A DNA stretch of 64,000 nt from a virus, in IMG/VR virus record IMGVR_UViG_3300031952_000008, positions 30,281 through 94,280 of that record; one strand, 5' to 3'. The translations under genes were made by a program, and so were the position numbers. Shown here piece after piece: positions 18,727 to 27,217 of this stretch. Below the pieces are notes generated by a model. The model worked only from the letters and a program-made list of their open reading frames with translations. It ran no database searches and was not told where the DNA came from. Positions within the stretch are counted from its first letter, which is position 1. Each line of letters starts with the position of its first letter.

Positions 18727-19521
18727 TTAGTAAACTCGTACGGATTTATTTCCGAAAACTCCTTCTTTACCTTGCTGTTTAGCCATTTCATCACAAATTT
18801 CTGTGAAGAAAGGTTTTGGTTTTACTAATGCTTCTGGTTTCTTCTCTTCTAGTTTTTCAGTTGCCACAGCCTGTGAAGGATGTGTTATTGTTTCTCCAAG
18901 TTTCTCATTTTGTCTCTTAGCACTCAAACCTGCATTTACCACTTGTTCAAACTCTGAAATCATTGCCACTGGCAACGCTTTTAATTGTTCTACACTCTTA
19001 TCTTGTCCAAGTTGTTTAAAACTAGCACTTAGTTTCTCCAGTCTCTTACATAGTTCAGTTTCTTCAATTTTTGCTAATTTCTCTTGAGATTCTTTCAGTT
19101 GTGCCGAAAGTGTCTCTTTTTCTTTGGAAAAGGTATCTACCTTACTAAGCAATTCAGTATTAGAATTTTTAAGTTCTGAAGACTCCTTACCCAACTTTTC
19201 CATATCAACATAAACTTTTGCAAGTTCTTCCCTTGTTTCTTTTATTATGGAAAGTTGTTCCTTAAGTTTTTCAATAGATAATTGTTCCTTTGCAGGTTCA
19301 ACTACTGGTTCTACCTTAAGAACTTCTTTAGGAGCTTCCACTACTTTCTCAGATAATTGTTCAGTTTTTACTTCTTCAACCTTAATAGCAGAATTTTGTT
19401 CTACCTTTACTTCTGCCGTGATAGGTTGAACAACAATAGTTTCATTATTCATAATTCCACCCATATTTTCATCCTTAACGCCAGAAGCATCAAGAATATC
19501 CAATTTACCATCACTATTCAT
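18727..19521 (-). CDS. Scaffold protein
   Basis: 264 residues, highly charged, with a long coiled coil at about 80-185 (KETREELAKVYVDMEKLGKESSE and on). The N-terminus has a dockerin/EF-hand-like loop (DGKLDILDASG). It sits directly upstream of the capsid gene, after protease and ChaB-like genes. Length and composition match capsid scaffolds that are removed by the prohead protease. Confidence 0.75.
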   Translation of the reverse strand: MNSDGKLDILDASGVKDENMGGIMNNETIVVQPITAEVKVEQNSAIKVEEVKTEQLSEKVVEAPKEVLKVEPVVEPAKEQLSIEKLKEQLSIIKETREELAKVYVDMEKLGKESSELKNSNTELLSKVDTFSKEKETLSAQLKESQEKLAKIEETELCKRLEKLSASFKQLGQDKSVEQLKALPVAMISEFEQVVNAGLSAKRQNEKLGETITHPSQAVATEKLEEKKPEALVKPKPFFTEICDEMAKQQGKEGVFGNKSVRVY

Positions 19522-19522
19522 T

Positions 19523-19828
19523 TTACTTACCCCTTAAAAAAGAATCTAACTTAGATTTAAAATCTTCTTTATGTTTAAAATCTATCGGTTTAACTTTTTC
19601 ATCTTTTAAAAAGTTTTGAACGTTATTATCTAAATCGCCTTCAATAACTTCAGCACTATGACTCTCCCTATATTTTTTTACAGCCGCATTAGCAGTAGCA
19701 AAAGATTTACCTTCATCACCATTATATTCTTTATAAGCGGCATTAAAAGCACTCATCCAAATTCTTTTAAGATTTGATGGCAACTTCTTAACGAATGGAG
19801 GTAGCTCACTCTCATTTGTATATGGCAT
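19523..19828 (-). CDS. ChaB-like protein
   Basis: 101 residues. The first 60 follow the ChaB pattern: MPYTNESELPPFVKKLPSNL, then IWMSAFNAAYKEY, then A..AAVKKY. ChaB-like domains are common next to head genes of tailed viruses; their role there is not established. The C-terminal 40 residues are charged and may be unstructured. It overlaps nothing and is 1 base from the scaffold start. Confidence 0.85.
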   Translation of the reverse strand: MPYTNESELPPFVKKLPSNLKRIWMSAFNAAYKEYNGDEGKSFATANAAVKKYRESHSAEVIEGDLDNNVQNFLKDEKVKPIDFKHKEDFKSKLDSFLRGK

Positions 19829-19841
19829 AATAAATCACCTT

Positions 19842-20456
19842 TTATTTTAAATCTACTTCGATTTTGTTACCAGTAACGGCACCATGAATAACTGTAGATA
19901 GTTCAGTAAAAGTAAGACCTTTACCAACTAATCCTCTTGCAGGGTCCATATATTCTTGTTCGCTATAAACACTTGCACTAACTTCATTGATTAAACCATC
20001 AAGAATATTTCTTGCTGTAGTTTCATCATTAATATGTCCCCACCATCTTATTCCGGCCTTTAATCCGTTAGGTGTTGGTATACCATTGTCAAAAGCTATC
20101 TTATCAACAACTCCGACAATAACAGAAGTTTCTTCATCTCTATGGTCAGAAATGATTGGAAATCTTTGGTTAACAGGATTATCTACTGCTTTAAGCATTT
20201 CTTCCTTTGTATAAAACCTTCTTTGAGGTCTTCCTTCTACCAAGAATATTCCTTTAACTTTAAGAGGTAGTTTAAATCCGCTAGATAAAGATTCTGCTGT
20301 TTCAAAATCTGTAGATAACTTTTCAGGTATATTATTTTTTATAACTTGTTCTGCCATATCCAATTTTAACATCATACTGGCTCGTAGTAATTCCTGAGAC
20401 AACCTAAGTTGTTCCATTATTAGTTCTTCTTCCTTTTTATATAATTTTTCTATCAT
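19842..20456 (-). CDS. Prohead maturation protease
   Basis: 204 residues. An N-terminal helix precedes a core with PIISDHRDEETSVIVGVVDKI, giving the catalytic-type His, and INEVSASVYSE, giving the Ser; then GLTFTELSTVIHGA. This is the arrangement of herpesvirus/HK97-type prohead serine proteases, which cleave scaffold and the capsid N-arm. Its ATG overlaps the preceding stop (ATGA type). Confidence 0.8.
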   Translation of the reverse strand: MIEKLYKKEEELIMEQLRLSQELLRASMMLKLDMAEQVIKNNIPEKLSTDFETAESLSSGFKLPLKVKGIFLVEGRPQRRFYTKEEMLKAVDNPVNQRFPIISDHRDEETSVIVGVVDKIAFDNGIPTPNGLKAGIRWWGHINDETTARNILDGLINEVSASVYSEQEYMDPARGLVGKGLTFTELSTVIHGAVTGNKIEVDLK

Positions 20457-20770
20457 TGAACATCAAGCCTATCAAAATTTTTATGGTTACTTAACTTTCC
20501 CTTTACTTCCTTATGTAATCTAACGATATCCTCCCTAGATAATTTTTCACAGTTTCCTGAACTGTAAAAGAGATGTAACATTGTGTGCAACATTCTCAAT
20601 TTCTCCATGGGATATATTTCCAAATCTGTATTTGGAGTAATAACCCCAAGAGTGTTTTTCAACTCTTGGGGAGTGTTAGTTTTGGAGGGAGCGGTTTCTT
20701 GGGGCAATACTGCCTCAATAAGCCTCTCAAAAGACAATAATTCTTCATCTAATTTCTTTAAGTTATTCAT
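20453..20770 (-). CDS. Helical protein between portal and protease
   Basis: 105 residues, helical (KLDEELLSFERLIEAVLP, then MEKLRMLHTMLHLFYSSG and LSREDIVRLHKEVKG). It overlaps the portal stop and the protease start by four bases on each side, so it is translationally coupled to both. No family recognised; a head-morphogenesis role is inferred from place. Confidence 0.6.
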   Translation of the reverse strand: MNNLKKLDEELLSFERLIEAVLPQETAPSKTNTPQELKNTLGVITPNTDLEIYPMEKLRMLHTMLHLFYSSGNCEKLSREDIVRLHKEVKGKLSNHKNFDRLDVQ

Positions 20771-22212
20771 TTTATGTTAGGCAATCCTTCTCCTTTAAAA
20801 CTTGAATCTTGACTAGATTTCATCTTCGTTTTATTTCCAGATTGGCTACCAGCTGGTGAACCTGGTTCGTATGGATGCCAAGATTCCATATCTTGGTTCT
20901 TTATTTCCTTAGAAGTGCCATCAATAGATACTTTAGATGACCCACCTAATGAAAGTCCTATCATTGTTCTTGCCTCTTCCCTGTCTATCAAACCTGCTTG
21001 GAACAGTTCCACCGCTCTTTGTCCTGTAGCGTCTGCGTCTTCGGCAACGTCTCTGAAAACAAATTTTGGAGCTTTGAAACCTGAAAGGTCTGCGTATTGT
21101 TGGAAAAGTTCATTTATTCCTGTTTCGAAAATCAATTGGTTATCTCGCATGGCACGATAGAAGTGTTTGGAAAGCGTTATAGTTTCTGCCCTGTTATCCC
21201 CACCACTACCTAAAAGGATAGATTTTGGAACTCCAGTATCGGAAACTACTGCATCTAAGAAATAATCTGCGTAATCATTAAAATTTTGCCTTCCAGGAGA
21301 AAGAAACTCAATAGTTTGGTCCTCTCCTAAAGAAATCTCTTGTTGGCCATTTAATTTACCAATGGTTTTCATCCATTTTCCAAGAATTAAAGGACTTTTT
21401 GCATTAGTTTTAAGAACCATTAATGGATTAGCTGTTTTAATAGCTGCCAAAGCAGCCGCCTTTTCCATGTTCATAAGCCTAATTAAAGTATCATAACCTG
21501 GTTGAAGAGTTGATATACCACTAAACTCATCACCAAAAGTATTATATTTGATGTGAGTTATTTTATCCTTTGGAACATCCACTAATATTTCTGTTCCCAG
21601 TTCAGGGTCAAAGACCTTTTGGGCATACATTAATGGAGTTTTATCGTCACCAAAAATTATGGTATGTGTAACTTCGTCATATTTGAATCCAAATGTTAAA
21701 GGATGAACTTGTCTAAGAAGTAAAATGTCTTTCCCTCCTTGAGAAAGAATGTGTTCCCAGTAATTATTACCAAAAACATCAGCGTTTATGCTAGATTGTC
21801 TTAAGAAAGATTCTCCACCTGAGTTCTTTATTAAGTCACTGCATTTTTTAACTCCTTCCGAATCTTCACCAATAATATCATATCCTCTACTTACCATTTC
21901 GGAAGCTCGGATATTTACTGCTCTAAATATAAATTGATTTCTTAAATAAAGAGATTGAAAACATCTTAAATCTACCCTTCTACTCATTTCATTCATTATG
22001 TCAGTTAATTGTCTTTGGTCTGAGGCTATAGCACTAGGGTTAGTGGTTTGACTATCCACTCCTAATTCTTCTAGAAGTCTATTGGAAGCTAATAGTTCAG
22101 ATTCTCTCTGTTCTAGTTGTTCCTTTAATTTTTGATGTTGCCCTCTATAGTCTTTTGATAGAAATTTGAATATTCCCAAAGAAAATCCTTGTTTTTCTGT
22201 TTGTTCCGCCAT
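20767..22212 (-). CDS. Portal protein
   Basis: 481 residues. The central part has portal hallmarks: FRAVNIRASEMVSRGYDI, a beta region with LLLRQVHPLTFGF, KDKITHIKYNTFGDEFSGIS, and the long helix with GVPKSILLGSGGDNRAET. N-terminus basic/coiled, C-terminus disordered and Ser/Lys-rich. First gene of the leftward virion operon, 85 bases after its TATA box. Forms the dodecameric DNA gate that binds terminase. Confidence 0.92.
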   Translation of the reverse strand: MAEQTEKQGFSLGIFKFLSKDYRGQHQKLKEQLEQRESELLASNRLLEELGVDSQTTNPSAIASDQRQLTDIMNEMSRRVDLRCFQSLYLRNQFIFRAVNIRASEMVSRGYDIIGEDSEGVKKCSDLIKNSGGESFLRQSSINADVFGNNYWEHILSQGGKDILLLRQVHPLTFGFKYDEVTHTIIFGDDKTPLMYAQKVFDPELGTEILVDVPKDKITHIKYNTFGDEFSGISTLQPGYDTLIRLMNMEKAAALAAIKTANPLMVLKTNAKSPLILGKWMKTIGKLNGQQEISLGEDQTIEFLSPGRQNFNDYADYFLDAVVSDTGVPKSILLGSGGDNRAETITLSKHFYRAMRDNQLIFETGINELFQQYADLSGFKAPKFVFRDVAEDADATGQRAVELFQAGLIDREEARTMIGLSLGGSSKVSIDGTSKEIKNQDMESWHPYEPGSPAGSQSGNKTKMKSSQDSSFKGEGLPNIK

Positions 22213-22296
22213 TTTATATAAAATCTTAATAAATTTATAAATAATCTTAACACTATATAAAAAATAAGTCTCTACATAGTATATATAATCTTCCAG

Positions 22297-22312
22297 TATA
22301 TAAATGTTTCGA
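22297..22312 (-). promoter_or_regulatory. Archaeal promoter of the virion operon
   Basis: On the minus strand TCGAAACA-TTTATATA: BRE-like purine/A stretch directly followed by a TATA box. It lies about 85 bases before the portal ATG. The near-identical CGAAACATTTAAATA occurs at 39801 on the plus strand. Confidence 0.75.
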
Positions 22313-22424
22313 TTTTACTTAGTCTACCCTAGTATAATTTGAACTAAATAACGTCGTCTATTTAAAAAAATAACCCTAATACAATACATACATTTTTATA
22401 CTATTACAACAATGGCATATAAAA

Positions 22425-22439
22425 CCTTCGTTTTAAAAA
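22425..22439. promoter_or_regulatory. Palindrome in the divergent promoter region
   Basis: TCGTTTT-A-AAAACGA, a perfect 7+1+7 inverted repeat just upstream of the rightward TATA box and between the two divergent promoters. It is a candidate operator for a switch between the arms. The remaining bases of 22213-22499 show nothing else. Confidence 0.5.
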
Positions 22440-22454
22440 CGATAGATTTATATA
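22438..22454 (+). promoter_or_regulatory. Archaeal promoter of the rightward operon
   Basis: ACGATAGA-TTTATATA at 22438-22454. Transcription would begin near 22480, giving a short leader before ATG 22500. Confidence 0.7.
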
Positions 22455-22499
22455 GTAGAACATTCATATGATATATTAGATATAAAATATTTGTGTAAT

Positions 22500-22892
22500 A
22501 TGGTAAAGGAACGAATGATTCGGAAACGAAACAAGAGCTTTTTCACCAAAGCTAAGAAAGGCGTTAAGTTTGTTGAGGAAATTTATACAAAATATGAAAA
22601 AATCTATAACTTCTATTGTCCCAAGTGCAGAACTAAATTTGATACAGATACTTATAAATACACAATTACTGTATATTCCACATTAAACTTAATAACTAGG
22701 CACACTTGTGGAATTAGGTGTCATAGGTTTATAAAAACAGATTATGATATTGTAGAAAAACTGTTTTTAGAAAGTAATAAAACCCCAACATATTATCCCA
22801 AACATAAAAAAATCAGGGAAGGATTTAAAAAGAGAATGTATGTTAAACAATCAAAACATAAAATTAATGATAAAGATGAATTCGAGGTGTAA
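22500..22892 (+). CDS. Basic zinc-finger protein
   Basis: 130 residues from ATG 22500. Very basic ends flank a CPKC ... C...C cluster (FYCPKCRTKFDTD near residue 40, then RHTCGIRCHRF), suggesting a zinc-binding nucleic-acid-binding domain. First gene of the rightward operon and therefore an early regulator candidate. No named family recognised. Confidence 0.7.
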   Translation: MVKERMIRKRNKSFFTKAKKGVKFVEEIYTKYEKIYNFYCPKCRTKFDTDTYKYTITVYSTLNLITRHTCGIRCHRFIKTDYDIVEKLFLESNKTPTYYPKHKKIREGFKKRMYVKQSKHKINDKDEFEV

Positions 22893-22895
22893 AAC

Positions 22896-23324
22896 ATGGT
22901 TAAAAATGGATTGAAAATCCGCTATAAAGGCAACGATGCCTTGTCCACTCAAAAAATAAATCATATAGTATATGGAAAGTTACATAAAGTAAAAGGGAAT
23001 TGTATGAACTATACCCCAGGTATACTACATGCGGTAGAATATGTTAAACTTTATAATGGTTGTTATTTCATTCCAGACCAAGTATTTCATATTCAATCAG
23101 GACTAGGAAGTTCACCAACTCCTATGGAAGATTTAGAAAAAAACATAAGGGAATCCATCGGAACGTTATGTTTTGACTTATTAATCGAGAAATTCGAGCT
23201 TCCGGAAGATGAACATTTCAAAAAGTATGTTTTCAAAAATGGTTTTAATTATTGGAAAGATTACACAAGAGACTTAGGGAGAGTGTTTAAATGCAAGGGG
23301 AAATTCAATCTGGAACTGGTGTAG
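22896..23324 (+). CDS. Conserved-looking protein, unknown
   Basis: 142 residues, alpha/beta, no membrane segment. Starts MVKNGLKIRYKGNDAL; the middle GSSPTPMEDLEKNIRES could be a linker and helix. GAGGTG ribosome site overlaps the previous stop. Its 3' end overlaps the start of the next gene by 34 bases. Function unknown. Confidence 0.6.
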   Translation: MVKNGLKIRYKGNDALSTQKINHIVYGKLHKVKGNCMNYTPGILHAVEYVKLYNGCYFIPDQVFHIQSGLGSSPTPMEDLEKNIRESIGTLCFDLLIEKFELPEDEHFKKYVFKNGFNYWKDYTRDLGRVFKCKGKFNLELV

Positions 23325-23857
23325 AAACACCAATTAAGGAGAAAGAAACTAAATATAAAACTTCTGGAGTTAAAGATAGGGCTCTGGAACTTTACGAGAA
23401 TGGAATGAATCCTTCCGAAATAACTAAAAAATTAACTGAGGAAGGATTTGAATGTAGTGATGAAGGAATTAGACAGATGTTACTTAATAATTCAAAAGTT
23501 AGAAAGAACGTGATTTCAGATATTCAATTAACAAAGAAATTCAAAGATATGGTCTTGGATTATGAAAAGGAACTCAAAACTATCTTTGATGAAATAAACG
23601 AAGTTAAAGCTATGGCCAAAAATGAAAAGGAGTACAATGCTTACTCGGCTTTAGTAGGACGAATGTTACAAGGCATAGAATTGTTTTCCAAGATAGCAGG
23701 AGACTTTAAAGAACAAAAAATAGATATTAATGTAATTATTGGCGAGATAGATAATAGAGTTAGAGCAAGTAAAGGAATATTTGAAGAACCTATAGATATT
23801 AATGCTGTTATTATCGAAGACGATAAACGAATAGCAAAATCTAAAGAAGAACAATGA
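23291..23857 (+). CDS. Putative terminase small subunit
   Basis: 188 residues. Residues 25-70 form a helix-turn-helix (RALELYENGMNPSEITKKLTEEGF), followed by long helices with VGRMLQGIELFSKIAGDF, an oligomerisation-core pattern found in small terminases. It binds DNA and would present it to TerL, encoded 13.6 kb downstream at 37493; the separation is unusual. A simple HTH regulator is the alternative. Confidence 0.55.
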   Translation: MQGEIQSGTGVETPIKEKETKYKTSGVKDRALELYENGMNPSEITKKLTEEGFECSDEGIRQMLLNNSKVRKNVISDIQLTKKFKDMVLDYEKELKTIFDEINEVKAMAKNEKEYNAYSALVGRMLQGIELFSKIAGDFKEQKIDINVIIGEIDNRVRASKGIFEEPIDINAVIIEDDKRIAKSKEEQ

Positions 23858-24207
23858 AAGTTGGTATTGTAGGTAGTAGGAAACGAATAGATAAGAGTAA
23901 TGTTATAAAGTTAGTAGATTCATTAAATAAAAAAGATATTGTAGTATCGGGTGGATGTAAAGGAGTAGATACTTGGGCTATTGAAAGAGCTAAAGAAAGA
24001 AAAATGAATACTATTATAATACTACCAGAAAAACCTACTATCGAAACTACTTACTTTGATGCTGTTAAAAGATTTTATAAACGAAATGAAGCAATAGCTA
24101 AAGAAGCTGACATAATTTATGCTTTTGTATCCTTTGATAGAAAAGGTGGAACGGAAAATACTATTAAACATGCCAAAAAGTTAGGTAAGGAGGTTGTTAT
24201 ATTATGA
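23854..24207 (+). CDS. SLOG/DprA-like Rossmann protein
   Basis: 117 residues. MKVGIVGSRKR at the start, IVVSGGCKGVDTWAIERAK near residue 30 and YKRNEAIAKEADIIYAF at 75 are the nucleotide-binding features of the SLOG superfamily (DprA/YspA-like). Such proteins bind nucleotides or nucleotide-derived signals. Overlaps neighbours by ATGA. Possibly senses or makes a ligand in the modified-sugar pathway or in defence; not resolvable here. Confidence 0.75.
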   Translation: MKVGIVGSRKRIDKSNVIKLVDSLNKKDIVVSGGCKGVDTWAIERAKERKMNTIIILPEKPTIETTYFDAVKRFYKRNEAIAKEADIIYAFVSFDRKGGTENTIKHAKKLGKEVVIL

Positions 24208-24941
24208 AAATAGTGAATTTAGGATTAGGCCAGGTTGGAAAGCCTTTAAAGGAAATATGTGAAAAGAATGGTCATCAAACATTTACAATAGAACTAGATT
24301 ATCAAGATGTTATACCAGAAGATATAGATATTATGATGGTTAACATTCCTTACAACAATAAATTTATTGATATAGTAACTAAAAGGATAGAAGAAGTTAA
24401 ACCTAAAATAGTTATTATAAATTCCACAGTTGATATGGGAACTACTAGAAGTATTGAAGAAATATCTGGAATCCCATGTACACACTCTCCTATAAGAGGA
24501 GTACATCCTTACCTAAAAGAAGGTATTATGACATTTGTTAAATATGTAGGTGCCACAAATATGGAAGTAATGGATAAGGTTGTAGAGTTCTTTGAAAAGA
24601 TGGGAATAGATACTAAAGCATTTAATTCGCCAGAAGAAACAGAACTTGCTAAACTACTTTGCACCACCACCTATGGCGAATATATTGCTTGGGCAACAGA
24701 AGTTAAAAGGATATGTGATAAACATGGTTTAAATTTTGATAATGTTTATACAGACTGGAACCTAACTTATAATGTAGGTTTTATGGAATTAGGTATGCCT
24801 CATGTGGTGAGACCAATACTAAAACCAAATAAAGGGGGGTTTTTAGGCCACTGCGTTTTTGAAAATTCCCAAATATTAGATAAAGAACTATCTAAAGACT
24901 GGAAACATATTAAAAAAATAGGGAAGTGGGTTCAAGAATGA
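24204..24941 (+). CDS. UDP-glucose/GDP-mannose dehydrogenase-like protein
   Basis: 245 residues. N-terminal NAD-binding motif NLGLGQVGKPL, then IINSTVDMGTT and, in the middle, SPEETELAKLLCTTTYG with the Lys expected in the dehydrogenase central helix, and GGFLGHCVFEN holding the Cys equivalent to the catalytic one. It is shorter than the family's usual 400+ residues and seems to lack the C-terminal UDP-binding domain. Likely oxidises or binds a nucleotide sugar, feeding the glycosyltransferase block. Confidence 0.65.
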   Translation: MKIVNLGLGQVGKPLKEICEKNGHQTFTIELDYQDVIPEDIDIMMVNIPYNNKFIDIVTKRIEEVKPKIVIINSTVDMGTTRSIEEISGIPCTHSPIRGVHPYLKEGIMTFVKYVGATNMEVMDKVVEFFEKMGIDTKAFNSPEETELAKLLCTTTYGEYIAWATEVKRICDKHGLNFDNVYTDWNLTYNVGFMELGMPHVVRPILKPNKGGFLGHCVFENSQILDKELSKDWKHIKKIGKWVQE

Positions 24942-25177
24942 TAAGCAAAGGAATAATTGATAGCATAGAAAAATACTCTTTCGTGACTAAAGTAACTGTT
25001 TCCAAAGATTTTTATATTACAGTATTTTATAAAACTAATGGTAAAGAAAGGCATAAATCTATAAGTAGAAGGGCTAATCATAACGAACTGGTTGAATTTT
25101 TGACCAAGATAAGAATGGAAGCAGATAAGCCAATGCTTCCTGAATTTAAAGATGATTTGCCTATCGAAATAGTTTAA
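24938..25177 (+). CDS. Small protein, unknown
   Basis: 79 residues from ATG 24938, overlapping the preceding TGA. Alpha/beta with a basic stretch (KERHKSISRRANHNELVEFL). Nothing recognised. Confidence 0.55.
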   Translation: MISKGIIDSIEKYSFVTKVTVSKDFYITVFYKTNGKERHKSISRRANHNELVEFLTKIRMEADKPMLPEFKDDLPIEIV

Positions 25178-25189
25178 GGAGGGATAATA

Positions 25190-25927
25190 ATTAAATATTG
25201 TAAAGATTGTGGTATACAAATTTGTGTTGGAGCCAAACAATGGTGCCGAAAGTGTTATTGGAAATCTTTAAAAGGTAGAAAAGTAATATTTACGGAAGAA
25301 CATAAAAATAATATAAGTAAATCTTTAACTGGTAAGAAATTAACACCTATACACATAGAGAATTGTAGAAAATCACATCTAGGTTCGATACCATGGAATA
25401 GAGGAAAAGTGGGAGTCTATTCGGAAGAAACCCTAGAACTATTTAAAAAAACACATCTCGGTAAAATAGCCTCTACAGAAACAAGAAAAAAGATGTCTTT
25501 ATCGCATATAGGTTTTAAACACCCACCAAGAACAGAAGAATGGAAAATAAAACAAAGAAAAGCACATTTAGGTAGAACTGGAAAACTAGCAAGTAATTGG
25601 CAAGGTGGCAAAACAGAAGCTACTAAATTAATTAGAAATAGTATAGAATATAAAGAATGGCGAAACCAAGTATTCAAACGAGATGATTATACTTGTCGAT
25701 TTTGTAAAGTAAAAGGAAAGGATTTAGAGGCACATCATATATATCCTATTCATAAAAGTATAAAATTTATCTATGATGTTGATAACGGAATAACACTTTG
25801 TAAATTTTGTCATGGTTTTATAGATAAAAAAAGAAGAATAAAGGAGGAAAGAAAATGGTACATCTCGTGCACATGGCAGTCATCGGTTCCGACCGTTATG
25901 ACATTGAAAAATTGGGTAATGCTTTAA
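25190..25927 (+). CDS. HNH homing endonuclease with NUMOD3 repeats, non-AUG start
   Basis: 245 residues. N-terminal zinc ribbon (YCKDCGIQIC ... WCRKCYW), then several NUMOD3 repeats (KNNISKSLTGKK, KKTHLGKIAS, KKMSLSHIGFK, KQRKAHLGRTGK) and a C-terminal HNH: YTCRFCKVKGKDLEAHHI ... NGITLCKFCH. No ATG precedes the zinc ribbon; GGAGGG is followed by ATA-ATA-ATT in frame, ATT-AAA-TAT being the same start context as the LAGLIDADG gene. It ends 73 bases inside the next gene, whose ATG has its own GGAGG. Confidence 0.85.
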   Translation: MKYCKDCGIQICVGAKQWCRKCYWKSLKGRKVIFTEEHKNNISKSLTGKKLTPIHIENCRKSHLGSIPWNRGKVGVYSEETLELFKKTHLGKIASTETRKKMSLSHIGFKHPPRTEEWKIKQRKAHLGRTGKLASNWQGGKTEATKLIRNSIEYKEWRNQVFKRDDYTCRFCKVKGKDLEAHHIYPIHKSIKFIYDVDNGITLCKFCHGFIDKKRRIKEERKWYISCTWQSSVPTVMTLKNWVML

Positions 25928-26091
25928 AGAAAGTAAAAGATTCATTGGGTGGAGAGTTTGAATTTTTAATAACTAACGATAGAATTACCGTTAGAGACCC
26001 AGAAATGTTATTTAAAGAATATAGGGCTTTACTAGATTCCATGCAAGAACTATATTTAAAATATAAAGATAAAGAAAAAAAGGAATTATAA
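25855..26091 (+). CDS. Small helical protein, unknown
   Basis: 78 residues, GGAGGAAAGAAA before the ATG. MVHLVHMAVIGSDRYDIEKL then an amphipathic helix to the C-terminus (EYRALLDSMQELYLKYKDKEKK). Stop overlaps the next ATG. The homing gene was probably inserted just before it. Confidence 0.55.
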   Translation: MVHLVHMAVIGSDRYDIEKLGNALKKVKDSLGGEFEFLITNDRITVRDPEMLFKEYRALLDSMQELYLKYKDKEKKEL

Positions 26092-27110
26092 TGAAAATAG
26101 CACTACTTGCTCAAAATTGGGGGTTTGGAAGAGGCGTTGCCTACAACGCTTTAGCTTATGTTAAAGCCTTACTTGCTTTAGGACACGAAGTTACTGTATT
26201 ACGATTTGGTCAATTAGATGAGAACGCTCCAGAATTTGACCTTCCGATTAAAAAGATAGACTCTCCAGACTTTTGGCAAGTGGATGGAACCTTTTTTAAA
26301 ACCATATTGGATTTAGAAAAACCTGATTATTGCTTATTTTTCGAATACGACCAGTGGGTAGTTAATAAAGATAACTTAATCGAAATCTGTTGGGAAAAAG
26401 GAGTTAAACCAATAGGTGCTTGGATTGCTTGGGAGAAACTATTTAATACATCAGTTCCTAAATTTAAAAGGTTTCATAAAATATTCAGTCATACTAAAGA
26501 ACAGGTTAAGATATTTCGAAGATTTGGTTTAACTAATACCTATTTAGTTCCTTTTGGGTTAGATTTAAAAGAATATGAAGGAGAAAAGTTTCCTCATAGC
26601 AAATTTGTATTCTTACACACATCAGGATTTGGAGGAGTTAAAGGAAGAAGAAATACGGAACTAGTAGTAGAAGCATTTAAGAAACTTAATGACCCAAACA
26701 CCTCACTTATTTTAACTAGTCAAAAAGTTGCTAACTTACCATATTCCGAGATTAAGAAACTATATAAAAAAGCAGATTGTTATCTTTGTCCAAGTAAATG
26801 GGAAGGATTAGGAATACCAAACATAGAAGCAATAATAAGTGGAACGCCAGTAATAACAACAAACTATCCTCCAATGAATGAAATAGTAAAGGATAGGGTT
26901 AGTGGATTATTAGTAGATGCTGATGATTATATAGAAACTAAAGAAATAGGTGTTGCACAACAAATAATAGAAGTAGATGATTTGATTGAAAAAATGAAGT
27001 TAGTTATGAATCCAGAAATACACGAAATACTAGTAAAAGGCTGTCAAATTGAAAAAGAACGATTTAGCCAAGAGAAAATGATGGAGGCTTTAAAAAAGGA
27101 GTTGATGTAA
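26091..27110 (+). CDS. GT4-family glycosyltransferase
   Basis: 339 residues, two Rossmann halves. The donor half has FGLDLKEYEGEKF, then LCPSKWEGLGIPNIEAIISGTPVITTN, the typical E-x7-E region of GT4 retaining enzymes, and VSGLLVDADD. The acceptor half begins with a glycine-rich GFGRGVAYN. First transferase of the sugar block. Confidence 0.85.
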   Translation: MKIALLAQNWGFGRGVAYNALAYVKALLALGHEVTVLRFGQLDENAPEFDLPIKKIDSPDFWQVDGTFFKTILDLEKPDYCLFFEYDQWVVNKDNLIEICWEKGVKPIGAWIAWEKLFNTSVPKFKRFHKIFSHTKEQVKIFRRFGLTNTYLVPFGLDLKEYEGEKFPHSKFVFLHTSGFGGVKGRRNTELVVEAFKKLNDPNTSLILTSQKVANLPYSEIKKLYKKADCYLCPSKWEGLGIPNIEAIISGTPVITTNYPPMNEIVKDRVSGLLVDADDYIETKEIGVAQQIIEVDDLIEKMKLVMNPEIHEILVKGCQIEKERFSQEKMMEALKKELM

Positions 27111-27112
27111 AT

Positions 27113-27205
27113 ATGGGAGATGAAGATTATGAAGGCGGATTCGAAGATGATGATGAAGATGTTTTCAATGATGGTCACGATGATGCTATTATAGAAGATG
27201 AATAG
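27113..27205 (+). CDS. 30-residue highly acidic peptide
   Basis: MGDEDYEGGFEDDDEDVFND, then GHDDAIIEDE; about half Asp/Glu. It starts two bases after the GT4 stop and ends before GGAGGGG of the next gene. It may be a DNA mimic or merely a coupling ORF; no evidence either way. Confidence 0.4.
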   Translation: MGDEDYEGGFEDDDEDVFNDGHDDAIIEDE

Positions 27206-27217
27206 GAGGGGTTATTA

